Shown: positions 10,507 through 17,618 of the stretch, in pieces
Layout of the letters: each line of letters opens with the position of its first letter
How positions within the stretch are numbered: position 1 is the stretch's first letter
DNA from: Chloroflexota bacterium
Lineage (GTDB): Bacteria > Chloroflexota > Dehalococcoidia > UBA2979
NCBI GenBank assembly: GCA_947446155.1
Contig: CANFFZ010000003.1
Coordinates: 1 to 47,637, forward strand
Direction: 5' to 3'
Length of the DNA stretch: 47,637 nt
Notes under the pieces: model-generated
Told to the model about the DNA's origin: nothing
The model's input: the letters and a program-made list of their open reading frames with translations, nothing else
Databases searched by the model: none
Position numbers and translations under genes: made by a program

Positions 10507-10628
10507 AGTGACTCGCTTCCGCGCGGACGCTGCCTTGCGTCCGCTGCGTTGGTGGTTAAATAAGTGTAACACCGTGATCGGGTCCGACCGGACTCCGGAG
10601 AACCCCGTGATCCGAGGCGTGGAAGCGG

Positions 10629-10829
10629 CTAGGCCTCGTCGTCGTCCTGGTCGACGTAGAGCTTGCCGTCCCACGCCCAGTCCTCCACAGAATGCTCCGA
10701 GAAGATGACGTGGGTGTTCTTCGGATCGGTGTGCGCGACGTTGCACACCGCGTCCGTGATGAGGCGGACGAGTTCCCGCTTCTGAGCAAGCGTGCGACCG
10801 GGCAGCATCTCGATGCGAATAATCGGCAC
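10629..10829 (-). CDS. 4-oxalocrotonate tautomerase-family protein
   Basis: A 66-residue tautomerase subunit. After removal of the initiator residue the chain begins PIIRIEMLPGRT, exposing the N-terminal proline that is the catalytic base of the superfamily. KRELVRLITDAV and THVIFSEHSVEDWAWDG match the rest of the fold. The GTG at 10829 is preceded by AAGGAG six bases away. The acidic tail (DQDDDEA) is unusual but short. A TACTAT box at 10862-10867 may be its promoter. Substrate unknown; it stands alone, with no aromatic meta-cleavage genes nearby. Confidence 0.88.
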   Translation of the reverse strand: MPIIRIEMLPGRTLAQKRELVRLITDAVCNVAHTDPKNTHVIFSEHSVEDWAWDGKLYVDQDDDEA

Positions 10830-10927
10830 GGCAGTCTCCTTCAGGCGTTCGAGGCCCGCCGATAGTACGGGCGGAGCCGCTGGGAGGCTCGCCAGAACTG
10901 TTTACACATCATAGCGGTATCCGGGTG

Positions 10928-10933
10928 TAGGCT
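10928..10933 (+). promoter_or_regulatory. -10 box of a likely leaderless rnhB mRNA
   Basis: TAGGCT is followed by exactly six bases and then the rnhB ATG at 10940. No ribosome binding site is visible upstream of that ATG. Confidence 0.5.
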
Positions 10934-10939
10934 GCCCGA

Positions 10940-11653
10940 ATGGTCACGACCGTCGACCGCGGCACACTGACACCCTCCCGCCGCGCTGGCCCTCGTCCCG
11001 GATGGGCCGTAGAGCGCTCGCTGTGGCGCGCCGGCCTCGACCGGGTGGCGGGAGTCGACGAGGTGGGCCGAGGGCCACTAGCGGGTCCCGTGGTGGCTGC
11101 AGCGGTGCTGTTGCCTCGGACGGCGTCCGGCGCGCCATGCCGTGCGTTCTGGATTCGGGCGCTCGGGGACTCCAAGGTGCTGACGGCGCGACAGCGGGAG
11201 CGGCTAGCGGCTGTGATTCGGGACGAGTGCGAGTGGAATTTGGCGGCCGTCTCCCCGCAGGTCGTCGATCAGGTGAATATCCGTCAGGCGACCCGCATGG
11301 CAATGCGCCTGGCGGTGGCGGGCTTGCCCGCGCGGCCTGACGGGTTGATCATTGACGGGAACGATGTCCCAGGCAGCGGGCTGCCGGAGCGGTCGGTCAT
11401 AGACGCCGACGCTCTGTGTGTCTCAGTCGCCGCGGCGAGCATCGTGGCCAAAGTGGCGCGAGACGCCATGATGGAAGAACTGGACGGGGTGTTCCCGGGA
11501 TACGGGCTCGCTGAACATAAGGGGTACGCCACCGACGTACACCGCGAGGCGATCGCCCGACTGGGACCGACCACGATCCACAGACTGTCGTTTGCACCCG
11601 TCCGGGAGGCCTTCTTCCGGGTCTCCGGGCGCACTGGAAGGACACTTGAGTGA
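10940..11653 (+). CDS. rnhB: Ribonuclease HII
   Basis: RNase HII nicks 5' of ribonucleotides embedded in DNA. The 237-residue protein has the type 2 signature VDEVGRGPLAGPV (Asp40, Glu41), a third acidic site in LIIDGNDVPG, and a fourth in SVIDADALCVSVAAASIVAKV. GYGLAEHKGYAT is the conserved substrate-binding segment. The N-terminal 25 residues are an extra basic stretch. It precedes yraN with a GTGA overlap, a frequent rnhB-yraN pairing. The mRNA is probably leaderless. Confidence 0.96.
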   Translation: MVTTVDRGTLTPSRRAGPRPGWAVERSLWRAGLDRVAGVDEVGRGPLAGPVVAAAVLLPRTASGAPCRAFWIRALGDSKVLTARQRERLAAVIRDECEWNLAAVSPQVVDQVNIRQATRMAMRLAVAGLPARPDGLIIDGNDVPGSGLPERSVIDADALCVSVAAASIVAKVARDAMMEELDGVFPGYGLAEHKGYATDVHREAIARLGPTTIHRLSFAPVREAFFRVSGRTGRTLE

Positions 11654-12018
11654 CCGAACGTTCGCAGTTGCTCGGCGCAGCCGGCGAGCGGATCGCGTCC
11701 CGCTACCTGGAGCAGCACGGCTACGAGGTGGTGGACAAGAACGTCCGGCGCACCGAAGGCGAGATCGACCTCGTCGCGCTCAAGGGGGACACACTCGTCT
11801 TCGTCGAGGTCAAACTCCGGACCTCGCGCAAGATGGGTGCCGCGGTGCAGCAGATTTCCACGCTCAAGGGCGCTAAGTTGCGCACCCTGGCCGAGGCCTA
11901 TGCCGCAGACCACCCGGAATACCCGGCGAACTGCCGCATCGACCTCGTCGCCATCGAACTGACCGTGGGTGGCGACGTCGGCCAGTTGAACCACATCGAG
12001 AACGCCATCGCGGGCTAG
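11650..12018 (+). CDS. yraN: UPF0102 (YraN) endonuclease-like protein
   Basis: A 122-residue UPF0102 protein with the restriction-endonuclease-like core. GERIASRYLEQHGYEVVDKNVRRTEGEIDLVALKGDTLVFVEVKLR contains the conserved E-D-ExK arrangement (EIDLVA then VEVKLR). In this family the biochemical role is poorly defined; a link to DNA processing is assumed from the fold. Its GTG overlaps the rnhB stop by four bases, so the two are translationally coupled. I did not find a DprA or ComM gene next to it, which is a common neighbour elsewhere. Confidence 0.93.
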   Translation: MTERSQLLGAAGERIASRYLEQHGYEVVDKNVRRTEGEIDLVALKGDTLVFVEVKLRTSRKMGAAVQQISTLKGAKLRTLAEAYAADHPEYPANCRIDLVAIELTVGGDVGQLNHIENAIAG

Positions 12019-12039
12019 CCGCGCGTCCGAGGGCCCCCC

Positions 12040-12441
12040 ATGCCGATCTACCAATACGACTGTGGCGACTGCGAGCGGGCGGTGGAGATCTTCTTCCGCT
12101 CCGCCGCGAAGGCAGCTGACCCTCGTTGCCCCGAGTGCGGCAGCGCGCGGCTCCAGCGGCGGATTTCGAAGGTCGCGCGCGTGCGCAGCACGGGCCAACG
12201 CCTGGACGACATCAACATCGCCGAGGAACTCGGCCACCTCGAGTCGAAGGACGAGCGAGGGTTCTCCCGCTGGGCGAAGCAGATGGGGGACAAGTTCGAT
12301 GGCGAACTGGGCTCCAACTTCCGCGAACTGGCTCAGAAAGCGGACTCCGGCCTGAACCCGGTCGAGCGTTCTGACGTGAAGTTCACGCTCGAGAACAGCA
12401 TCCGTCGCGCCAAGGAGAAGCAGTCCGACTCCACGGACTAA
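12040..12441 (+). CDS. FmdB-type zinc ribbon protein (first of a tandem pair)
   Basis: A 133-residue protein beginning MPIYQYDCGDC, with a second cysteine pair in CPECGSARLQRR. The four cysteines form the FmdB (CxxC_CxxC_SSSS) zinc ribbon, followed by the characteristic ISKVARVRS. The remaining 85 residues are charged, partly helical and unlike any domain I recognise. FmdB proteins are suspected regulators, but the role is not settled. It begins 21 bases after yraN and 13 bases precede a second FmdB gene, so the two could be co-transcribed. No good ribosome site is seen before the ATG. Confidence 0.88.
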   Translation: MPIYQYDCGDCERAVEIFFRSAAKAADPRCPECGSARLQRRISKVARVRSTGQRLDDINIAEELGHLESKDERGFSRWAKQMGDKFDGELGSNFRELAQKADSGLNPVERSDVKFTLENSIRRAKEKQSDSTD

Positions 12442-12454
12442 CCGAGGCCACCCG

Positions 12455-12790
12455 ATGCCGATCTACGAATACCGCTGCGAGGACTGCGCCAAACTCAGCA
12501 GCATCCTCGTGCGCTCACCCAAGACCGCACCGGCTCCGATCTGCCAGCACTGCAGCGGCACTCGCCTCAAGAAGGTGATGTCGAAGGTGGGGCGGCTGAA
12601 GACCCAGGGCGACGTGGTGCAGGAGTACGGGACACCTCGACCGGGTGAGTCGTACTCCGACCCGCGCCAGATCGGCACCTGGGTGGAGCGGCGCTTCGAG
12701 TCGTACGGGATGCCCGTCCCGGACGAGACACGCAAGATGATCGACGCGGCCCGCGAGGGCGAACTCCCAGGCCCGGCAGGCGACCTCTAG
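12455..12790 (+). CDS. FmdB-type zinc ribbon protein (second of a tandem pair)
   Basis: A 111-residue FmdB paralogue of the preceding gene. It starts MPIYEYRCEDC, has the second knuckle CQHCSG, and then MSKVGRLKTQGD, where the first copy has SKVARVRSTG. The C-terminal 55 residues differ entirely from the first copy, so the pair shares only the zinc ribbon. This looks like duplication followed by divergence of the tails. Function is unknown; metal binding is predicted from the four cysteines. Confidence 0.88.
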   Translation: MPIYEYRCEDCAKLSSILVRSPKTAPAPICQHCSGTRLKKVMSKVGRLKTQGDVVQEYGTPRPGESYSDPRQIGTWVERRFESYGMPVPDETRKMIDAAREGELPGPAGDL

Positions 12791-12909
12791 GCGCTCGCGG
12801 TCCCTGCGATATGCCACTCGCACGACCTTGGCCGCTGCACCTCATGAGCCTGACGGCGTTGCCGAAGATGGGTATGTAGGAGCGTGCCACGGACGGCGCG
12901 AATACAGCC

Positions 12910-14343
12910 ATGCAGGACGTAGCGGACTCCAGCGCCCCATACATGACCGGTGCGACGGCGCCCGCGCTCTATCCGGGGCGGGAGGTCCGCGTGCGGCCTG
13001 GCCACCGGATCGACATGCTCGCGTGCCTCTCGGACGGATTCGACCTCGCCGAACAGCAGACGCCCGGCCACGCTGCGCGCGTCGCCTCCCTCGCGCACGA
13101 CATCGCTGTCTCGCTTGGCCTTGACGAGGAGGTGAGGCGGGTCGTCCTGTACGCGGGGCTTCTTCACGACTCAGGCGTCAGCGTCCGCGTCGCCGGTGGC
13201 CATACGGCCGGTGGCGGCTGGGTCGCTGCTCGCTTCGGCCTTGATCTCGATGTGCAGGAGGCGATCCGCGCCTCGCACGAGCGGTGGGATGGGACGGGGC
13301 GCCCGCTGGGGCTGGATGGCCGCGATATCCCGTGGGCCTCGCTCTGTGTGCAGGCCGCGCACTGGGTGTGCGAGACGGCGGAGCAGGCGGGGAACCCGCT
13401 GCGCGCCCGCGCCGAGATCGCGCGTACGTCGATCGACACGCTGGTGCCAGCACTCGGGCCAGCGGTCGCAGCCGCGGCGCGCGAGGTCGTGCGGAATGAC
13501 GAGACCTGGCTCGCGCTCTGGGACGCCTCTCTGGCGGGGCGCCTCGCGATCGCCGCCGGGCCCGAGGGCAAGCCGTCGCGTCGCAAGGTGCTCGCGGCCG
13601 CCGAGGCGATGGGCACCGTGGTGGACTCGGCGGTTCGCGAGCTGGGCCGCTCCGCCCGGGTATCGAGCCTCGCACGCGCTCTCGGCGTGCAGGTGGGACT
13701 GCCGGCAGGCCACGTGGACGCGCTCGGCCTTGCTGGGCTGCTGCTCGATGTCGGCCAGCTCGGGGTGCCGAGGCACATCGCGGACAAGCCCTCGATCCTC
13801 ACAGTGGACGAGATGGAGCAGATGCGCCGCCATCCCGGCCTCGGCGCGCGCATCCTCGAGCGGATCCCCGGAATGACTGAGGTCGCCTCCTGGGTGGAGG
13901 CACACCACGAACGCCCGGACGGGCGGGGCTATCCCGAGATGCTGACGGGCGACCGTCTGCCCCTACCGCCTCGCATTCTTGCGGTAGCGGACGCCTACTG
14001 CGCATTGCGTGCGGAGCGGCCGTACCGATCGGCGTTCCTGCAGGATGAGGCGATGCGACTGATGGAGGCGGGCCGAGGCGCGCAGTTCGACGCGATGGTC
14101 GTGGACGCGCTGGCCAGTGCCCTGGTGGGTGCCACGGAGACCGAGCCGGAGGCTTGGAGCGGAGTCGAGGAGCGCTCGAAGCGCTCGATTGGCAGGACGA
14201 ACACAATCGCGCCGCCCACACGGACCTCGACTGGTTCGGCTGTGAAGGCGCCGTCGCCGATGAACGGCAACGTATTCACCGGGACGAACTCGCGACGTGC
14301 GTGGCAGACTTCGTTCACGATCGCGGTGACGTCGTCGACCTGA
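12910..14343 (+). CDS. Tandem HD / HD-GYP domain phosphohydrolase with a read-through tail
   Basis: Two HD-type domains are arranged in tandem. The first (about residues 50-150) keeps His86-Asp87 in LLHDSG and has HERWDGTGRP at 123-132. The second (about 250-390) has LLLDVGQ where HD-GYP proteins have LLHDIGK, so the metal-binding histidine is lost, but it keeps HHERPDGRGYP at 332-342. HD-GYP proteins hydrolyse cyclic di-GMP; here the activity, if any, would have to reside mainly in domain 1. The encoded 477 residues include about 62 C-terminal residues that are antisense to the DUF970 gene. I think the natural end is codon 416 (TGG, 14155-14157), giving 415 residues; see findings. Confidence 0.85.
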   Translation: MQDVADSSAPYMTGATAPALYPGREVRVRPGHRIDMLACLSDGFDLAEQQTPGHAARVASLAHDIAVSLGLDEEVRRVVLYAGLLHDSGVSVRVAGGHTAGGGWVAARFGLDLDVQEAIRASHERWDGTGRPLGLDGRDIPWASLCVQAAHWVCETAEQAGNPLRARAEIARTSIDTLVPALGPAVAAAAREVVRNDETWLALWDASLAGRLAIAAGPEGKPSRRKVLAAAEAMGTVVDSAVRELGRSARVSSLARALGVQVGLPAGHVDALGLAGLLLDVGQLGVPRHIADKPSILTVDEMEQMRRHPGLGARILERIPGMTEVASWVEAHHERPDGRGYPEMLTGDRLPLPPRILAVADAYCALRAERPYRSAFLQDEAMRLMEAGRGAQFDAMVVDALASALVGATETEPEAWSGVEERSKRSIGRTNTIAPPTRTSTGSAVKAPSPMNGNVFTGTNSRRAWQTSFTIAVTSST

Positions 14344-14528
14344 GATTGTGCGACACCCGAGAAGATGGTGACGCTGCCGCGCCGCAAGAATCCGCCCGTG
14401 GAGCCGACCTTCGTGACCGGGTAGTGCGCCTGGGCGAGTCGCTCCTGCAGCGTGTCGGCATCGGTGTCCGAGACGATCATCATCACGAGGCGGTCGGGAG
14501 CGGGCTGGTCAGCGGGCTGATCGGGCAT
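13995..14528 (-). CDS. PII-like DUF970/YaaQ (DarA-type) protein with a read-through tail
   Basis: The first 124 residues match the DUF970/YaaQ family. DRLVMMIVSDTDADTLQ is the first strand and helix, VGSTGGFLRRGSVTIFSGV is the conserved loop, and VEVRVGGAIVFVLPIERFER ends the domain. Gram-positive members (DarA/PstA) bind cyclic di-AMP; ligand binding here is inferred. The open frame runs 52 residues further as the antisense of the HD-GYP gene, with Ser/Ala/Arg-rich, non-homologous sequence. I think the natural end is at 14154 (codon 125, now CAA). It begins at ATG 14528, sharing bases with the stop codon of a small membrane peptide gene. Confidence 0.82.
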   Translation of the reverse strand: MPDQPADQPAPDRLVMMIVSDTDADTLQERLAQAHYPVTKVGSTGGFLRRGSVTIFSGVAQSQVDDVTAIVNEVCHARREFVPVNTLPFIGDGAFTAEPVEVRVGGAIVFVLPIERFERSSTPLQASGSVSVAPTRALASASTTIASNCAPRPASISRIASSCRNADRYGRSARNAQ

Positions 14529-14656
14529 CAGGCGCCACCTTCACGTCGGGCCGGGCCGGAGCGGCTTGCACCATCGTCCTCGGCGCGTGCCGCGACGACG
14601 ACGGCGGTCGCGATGCCGATGGCCACACCGAAGATGGTCGCCAGGTACTTACGCAT
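14528..14656 (-). CDS. 42-residue single-pass membrane peptide
   Basis: A short ORF from ATG 14656 to TGA 14528-14530. It encodes an N-terminal MRKYLA, a hydrophobic helix of about 17 residues rich in Val, Ile and Ala, then a hydrophilic tail of charged and Gly/Ser residues. The stop overlaps the ATG of the DUF970 gene as TGATG, which is typical of coupled genes. A TAGGGT box with an upstream TGC about 30 bases before the ATG could be the promoter of both. No homologue comes to mind. The coupling and the clear membrane helix support a real gene. Confidence 0.6.
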   Translation of the reverse strand: MRKYLATIFGVAIGIATAVVVAARAEDDGASRSGPARREGGA

Positions 14657-14766
14657 CGGAATCCGTTCTGCGGCTGCCTCGGTGGCACCCTAGCACCGAG
14701 GTTGGGGCCTTGCATCCGACCAACGGATCGTGAGCGGCGTCCTCCCCGCCCGCATTCCGCCCGTTG

Positions 14767-14795
14767 TTGAGGGTGCGGGGGTGCCGAGGTACGCT
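14767..14795 (+). promoter_or_regulatory. Sigma70-type promoter of glyS
   Basis: TTGAGG (14767-14772) and TACGCT (14790-14795) are separated by 17 bases. The predicted transcript start near 14802 leaves a leader of about 48 bases, too short for a T-box. Confidence 0.6.
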
Positions 14796-14849
14796 CGCCC
14801 GAATCTCGTTCCACCGCGCTGCCGCTCGCGCCCCTGCTCGGAGACCCCT

Positions 14850-16226
14850 GTGACCGATGCCACTGACGACAGCGGGCCCGCCTCGGAGATGACCGCCGAC
14901 CTCGAAACGATCGTGTCGCTGGCGAAGCGCCGCGGGTTCGTGTTCCCGTCAGCGGAGATCTACGGCGGCTTCGCGGCGGCGTACGACTACGGCCCGCTGG
15001 GTGTCGAGATGCGACGCAACATCCGCGAGTCATGGTGGCGCTGGATGGTGCAGAGCCGCGACGACGTCGTGGGGATCGAGGCCTCGATCATCTCGAACTC
15101 GCGCATCTGGGTGGCGTCGGGCCACGTCGAGAACTTCACCGATCCCCTCGTCGAATGCACCAACTGCCAGGCGCGACTGCGCGCCGACCATGTGGAAGAC
15201 AACACGTGCCCCTCGTGTGGCGCGGTGGGGAAGTTCACCGACCCGCGCAAGTTCAACATGATGCTCAGCACCATCGTGGGTCCCGTCGCCGACGAGTCGG
15301 GGCGGGCGTTCCTGCGGCCGGAGACGGCGCAGGGCATGTTCGTGAACTTCGACAACGTCCAGACGGCGATGCGGAAGCACCTGCCGTTCGGCATCGCGCA
15401 GATCGGCAAGTCGTTCCGCAACGAGATCACCGTGAAGCAGTTCATCTTCCGCACGCGCGAGTTCGAACAGATGGAGATGGAGTACTTCTGCCACCCCGAG
15501 CAGTCGATGGAGCTCCACACCTACTGGAAGAAGGAACGCCTTCGCTGGCACTACAGCCTCGGCATCCGCCCCCAGCACCTCCGCCTGCGTGACCACAGCC
15601 CCGAGGAGTTGTCGCACTACTCGCGCGGCACGAGCGACATCGAGATCCACTACCCGTGGGGCTGGGGTGAGCTCGAGGGCATCGCGCACCGGGGCGACTA
15701 CGACCTGACGCAGCACTCGGAGCACTCGGGGAAGAAGTTGACCTACTTCGACCCGGACACGAACCAGCACCTAGTCCCGCACGTCATCGAGCCCGCGGTG
15801 GGTGTCGACCGTGTGCTGCTCACTCTGCTCTTCGACGCTTACTCCGAAGAAGAGGTCGAGGGCGAGAAGCGAGTCGTGCTGCGCCTGGCCCCGGCGATTG
15901 CGCCGGTGACCGTGGCGGTGCTGCCCCTCTCCAAGAAGATCGAGCCGAAGGCCCGCGAGGTCTACGACTCGCTCCGCCCGCATTTCCGTACGCAGTACGA
16001 CGACTCCCAGTCGATCGGCCGGCGGTACCGCCGCCAGGACGAGATCGGGACACCGCTGTGCGTCACCGTCGACTTCGAGACGGAGAACGACGGTGCGGTC
16101 ACGATCCGCGAGCGCGACTCGATGCAGCAGGTGCGCGTGCCGCTGGTCGGTCTCGTCGCTGCCATTCGGGAGCGGATCGAAGCGCTGACGCCTCGCATCC
16201 CCTCGCACGACGAGATCACGATCTAG
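14850..16226 (+). CDS. glyS: Glycyl-tRNA synthetase, dimeric (class IIa) type
   Basis: A 458-residue GlyRS of the homodimeric type, not the alpha2-beta2 type. It has the N-terminal AKRRGFVFPSAEIYGGFAA, the insertion zinc knuckles (CTNCQARL and CPSCG), motif 2 FRNEITVKQFIFRTREFEQME, motif 3 PAVGVDRVLL, and a C-terminal anticodon-binding domain (VAVLPLSKK to the end). I prefer GTG 14850, which has GGAG six bases upstream, over a 40-residue upstream extension that overlaps the promoter. An ATG at 14889 is a further option. The SbcD-like gene follows after 15 bases. Confidence 0.96.
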   Translation: MTDATDDSGPASEMTADLETIVSLAKRRGFVFPSAEIYGGFAAAYDYGPLGVEMRRNIRESWWRWMVQSRDDVVGIEASIISNSRIWVASGHVENFTDPLVECTNCQARLRADHVEDNTCPSCGAVGKFTDPRKFNMMLSTIVGPVADESGRAFLRPETAQGMFVNFDNVQTAMRKHLPFGIAQIGKSFRNEITVKQFIFRTREFEQMEMEYFCHPEQSMELHTYWKKERLRWHYSLGIRPQHLRLRDHSPEELSHYSRGTSDIEIHYPWGWGELEGIAHRGDYDLTQHSEHSGKKLTYFDPDTNQHLVPHVIEPAVGVDRVLLTLLFDAYSEEEVEGEKRVVLRLAPAIAPVTVAVLPLSKKIEPKAREVYDSLRPHFRTQYDDSQSIGRRYRRQDEIGTPLCVTVDFETENDGAVTIRERDSMQQVRVPLVGLVAAIRERIEALTPRIPSHDEITI

Positions 16227-16241
16227 GCGGGAGGACCTTCG

Positions 16242-17042
16242 ATGGCGTCCCGGCGACCGCTCCGGCTTCTGCACACGTCCGACGTCCACCTCGGCGCGTA
16301 CGACACGCGCACCAGTGACGGTGCGCGGCGCCTCGAACTCGAGGACGGGTTCCGACGCGTCATCGACCTGGCGATTGCGGAGCGGGCAGACGTGCTGCTG
16401 ATCGCGGGCGACTTCTTCGACAACGCGCGTGTCTTCGAGGAGACGCTGCACTTCGCGGCCGACGAAATCGCACGCTTTGGTGGCGCCACCGTCATCGGGC
16501 CCGGCAACCACGACCACGTCGGCCCCGGCTCCGTCTACGACCGTGTCGACCTGATTGAACGCGCGCCGAACCTCCGCATCCTGCGCGTCCCCGAGGGCGA
16601 GCGCATCGCGTTCCCTGACCTCGACCTCGAGGTGTGGGGGAGCAGCCACACGGAGCGGCGCACCGACTACCAGCCGTTCGAGGGTGCCCCCGGACGTGGC
16701 GAGGCCGCCTGGCAGGTCGGGATCGGCCATGGCCATTTCATCGGCCCGAATGCCCTCCTGCACCACTCGTTCCACATCCGCGCAGACCAACTCGCAGCGA
16801 CCGGCCTCGACTACGTCGCCCTCGGGCACTGGGAGCGCATGACGATCGTTGAGGCGGGGGAGGGTGTCGTCGCTGCCTACTCGGGCGCCCCGGACGCCCT
16901 CAGCGGCAATCGTGAGGGCCACGGCGGCCACGTGCTCGTGATCGACCTGTGCGAGGACGGCTCGGTCCGCCTCGAAGCCGTGCCCGTGGGCGAAGGCCCG
17001 CGCATCGTGCATGCCGACCTGCCGTTCCTGCCCGCGATGTAG
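16242..17042 (+). CDS. SbcD/Mre11-like metallophosphoesterase
   Basis: A 266-residue calcineurin-like phosphoesterase of the DNA repair exonuclease group. Metal motifs are in order: HTSDVHLG (D and H), LIAGDFFD, GPGNHDHVG, GIGHGHF and ALGHWER. It lacks the long C-terminal capping and Rad50/SbcC-binding region of full SbcD (usually near 400 residues). No SbcC-like ATPase gene is adjacent, so partner and substrate are uncertain. A GGAGG site precedes the ATG. The GNAT gene starts 10 bases after its stop, probably in the same transcript. Confidence 0.87.
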   Translation: MASRRPLRLLHTSDVHLGAYDTRTSDGARRLELEDGFRRVIDLAIAERADVLLIAGDFFDNARVFEETLHFAADEIARFGGATVIGPGNHDHVGPGSVYDRVDLIERAPNLRILRVPEGERIAFPDLDLEVWGSSHTERRTDYQPFEGAPGRGEAAWQVGIGHGHFIGPNALLHHSFHIRADQLAATGLDYVALGHWERMTIVEAGEGVVAAYSGAPDALSGNREGHGGHVLVIDLCEDGSVRLEAVPVGEGPRIVHADLPFLPAM

Positions 17043-17052
17043 GAGGCGCGCC

Positions 17053-17610
17053 TTGCCCTCCGACTTCTCGATTCGCGATGCCGTGCCGGGCGATGGGCCA
17101 CTGATGGGGCGGCTGCACGCCGCCTCCTGGGCGAGCGCGTACCGGCATTTCATGCCACATGCCTTCCTCGACGATCCGGAGCGCGAGGTGGGGTCGGCTC
17201 GCCGCTGGACCGCCGAACTCGTGGTGCCGGACGTGCCGGGCGGGCGCGGGTGGATCATCGAGGTGCGCGGGGAACCGGCGGGGTTCGCTTGGGCGCAGCC
17301 GGGCTCGGAGTCGTTCGCGTATCCGTCACCCGAGGACATGGGGCACCTCGACGCGATCCACCTGCTGCCATCGAGCATCGGGGGAGGCCTCGGGCGGGCG
17401 TTCTTCTGGCACGCCCTCGCCGCGCTCGCCGACCTCGGCTTCGCGGAGGCCACGCTCGGCGTATACGAGGAGAACGTGCGCGCCCGCGGGTTCTACGAGG
17501 CGATGGGATGGCGCGAGGATGGCCCTCGACGCGTGCGGGAGTTCGCGTGGGCGGGCGAGCCGTTCTCCGCAGCGCTGCTGATGTACCGCGGGCCGACGCG
17601 CGCCTCGTAG
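17053..17610 (+). CDS. GNAT-family N-acetyltransferase
   Basis: A 185-residue GNAT enzyme that would transfer an acetyl group from acetyl-CoA to an unknown amine. SIRDAVPGDGPLMGRLHAASW is the typical N-terminus. LDAIHLLPSSIGGGLGRAFFWHAL is the acetyl-CoA pyrophosphate loop region (Q/R-x-x-G-x-G/A variant GGGLGR), and VYEENVRARGFYEAMGW is the conserved motif B end. The start is TTG 17053, preceded by AGGAGG. The longer frame from 17011 overlaps the phosphoesterase gene. It is convergent with the MFS gene, with only eight bases between them. Confidence 0.88.
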   Translation: MPSDFSIRDAVPGDGPLMGRLHAASWASAYRHFMPHAFLDDPEREVGSARRWTAELVVPDVPGGRGWIIEVRGEPAGFAWAQPGSESFAYPSPEDMGHLDAIHLLPSSIGGGLGRAFFWHALAALADLGFAEATLGVYEENVRARGFYEAMGWREDGPRRVREFAWAGEPFSAALLMYRGPTRAS

Positions 17611-17618
17611 CTTGGTCG

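Noticed and set aside
14657..14849. T-box riboswitch in front of glyS
   Set aside because: The predicted transcript start leaves only about 48 bases of leader, and no specifier loop or antiterminator is visible.
15771..17453. 560-codon open frame antisense to glyS and the SbcD-like gene
   Set aside because: Its residues are the antisense of two well-supported genes, rich in Arg/Gly/Ala/Asp with no family match; long antisense frames are common at this GC content.
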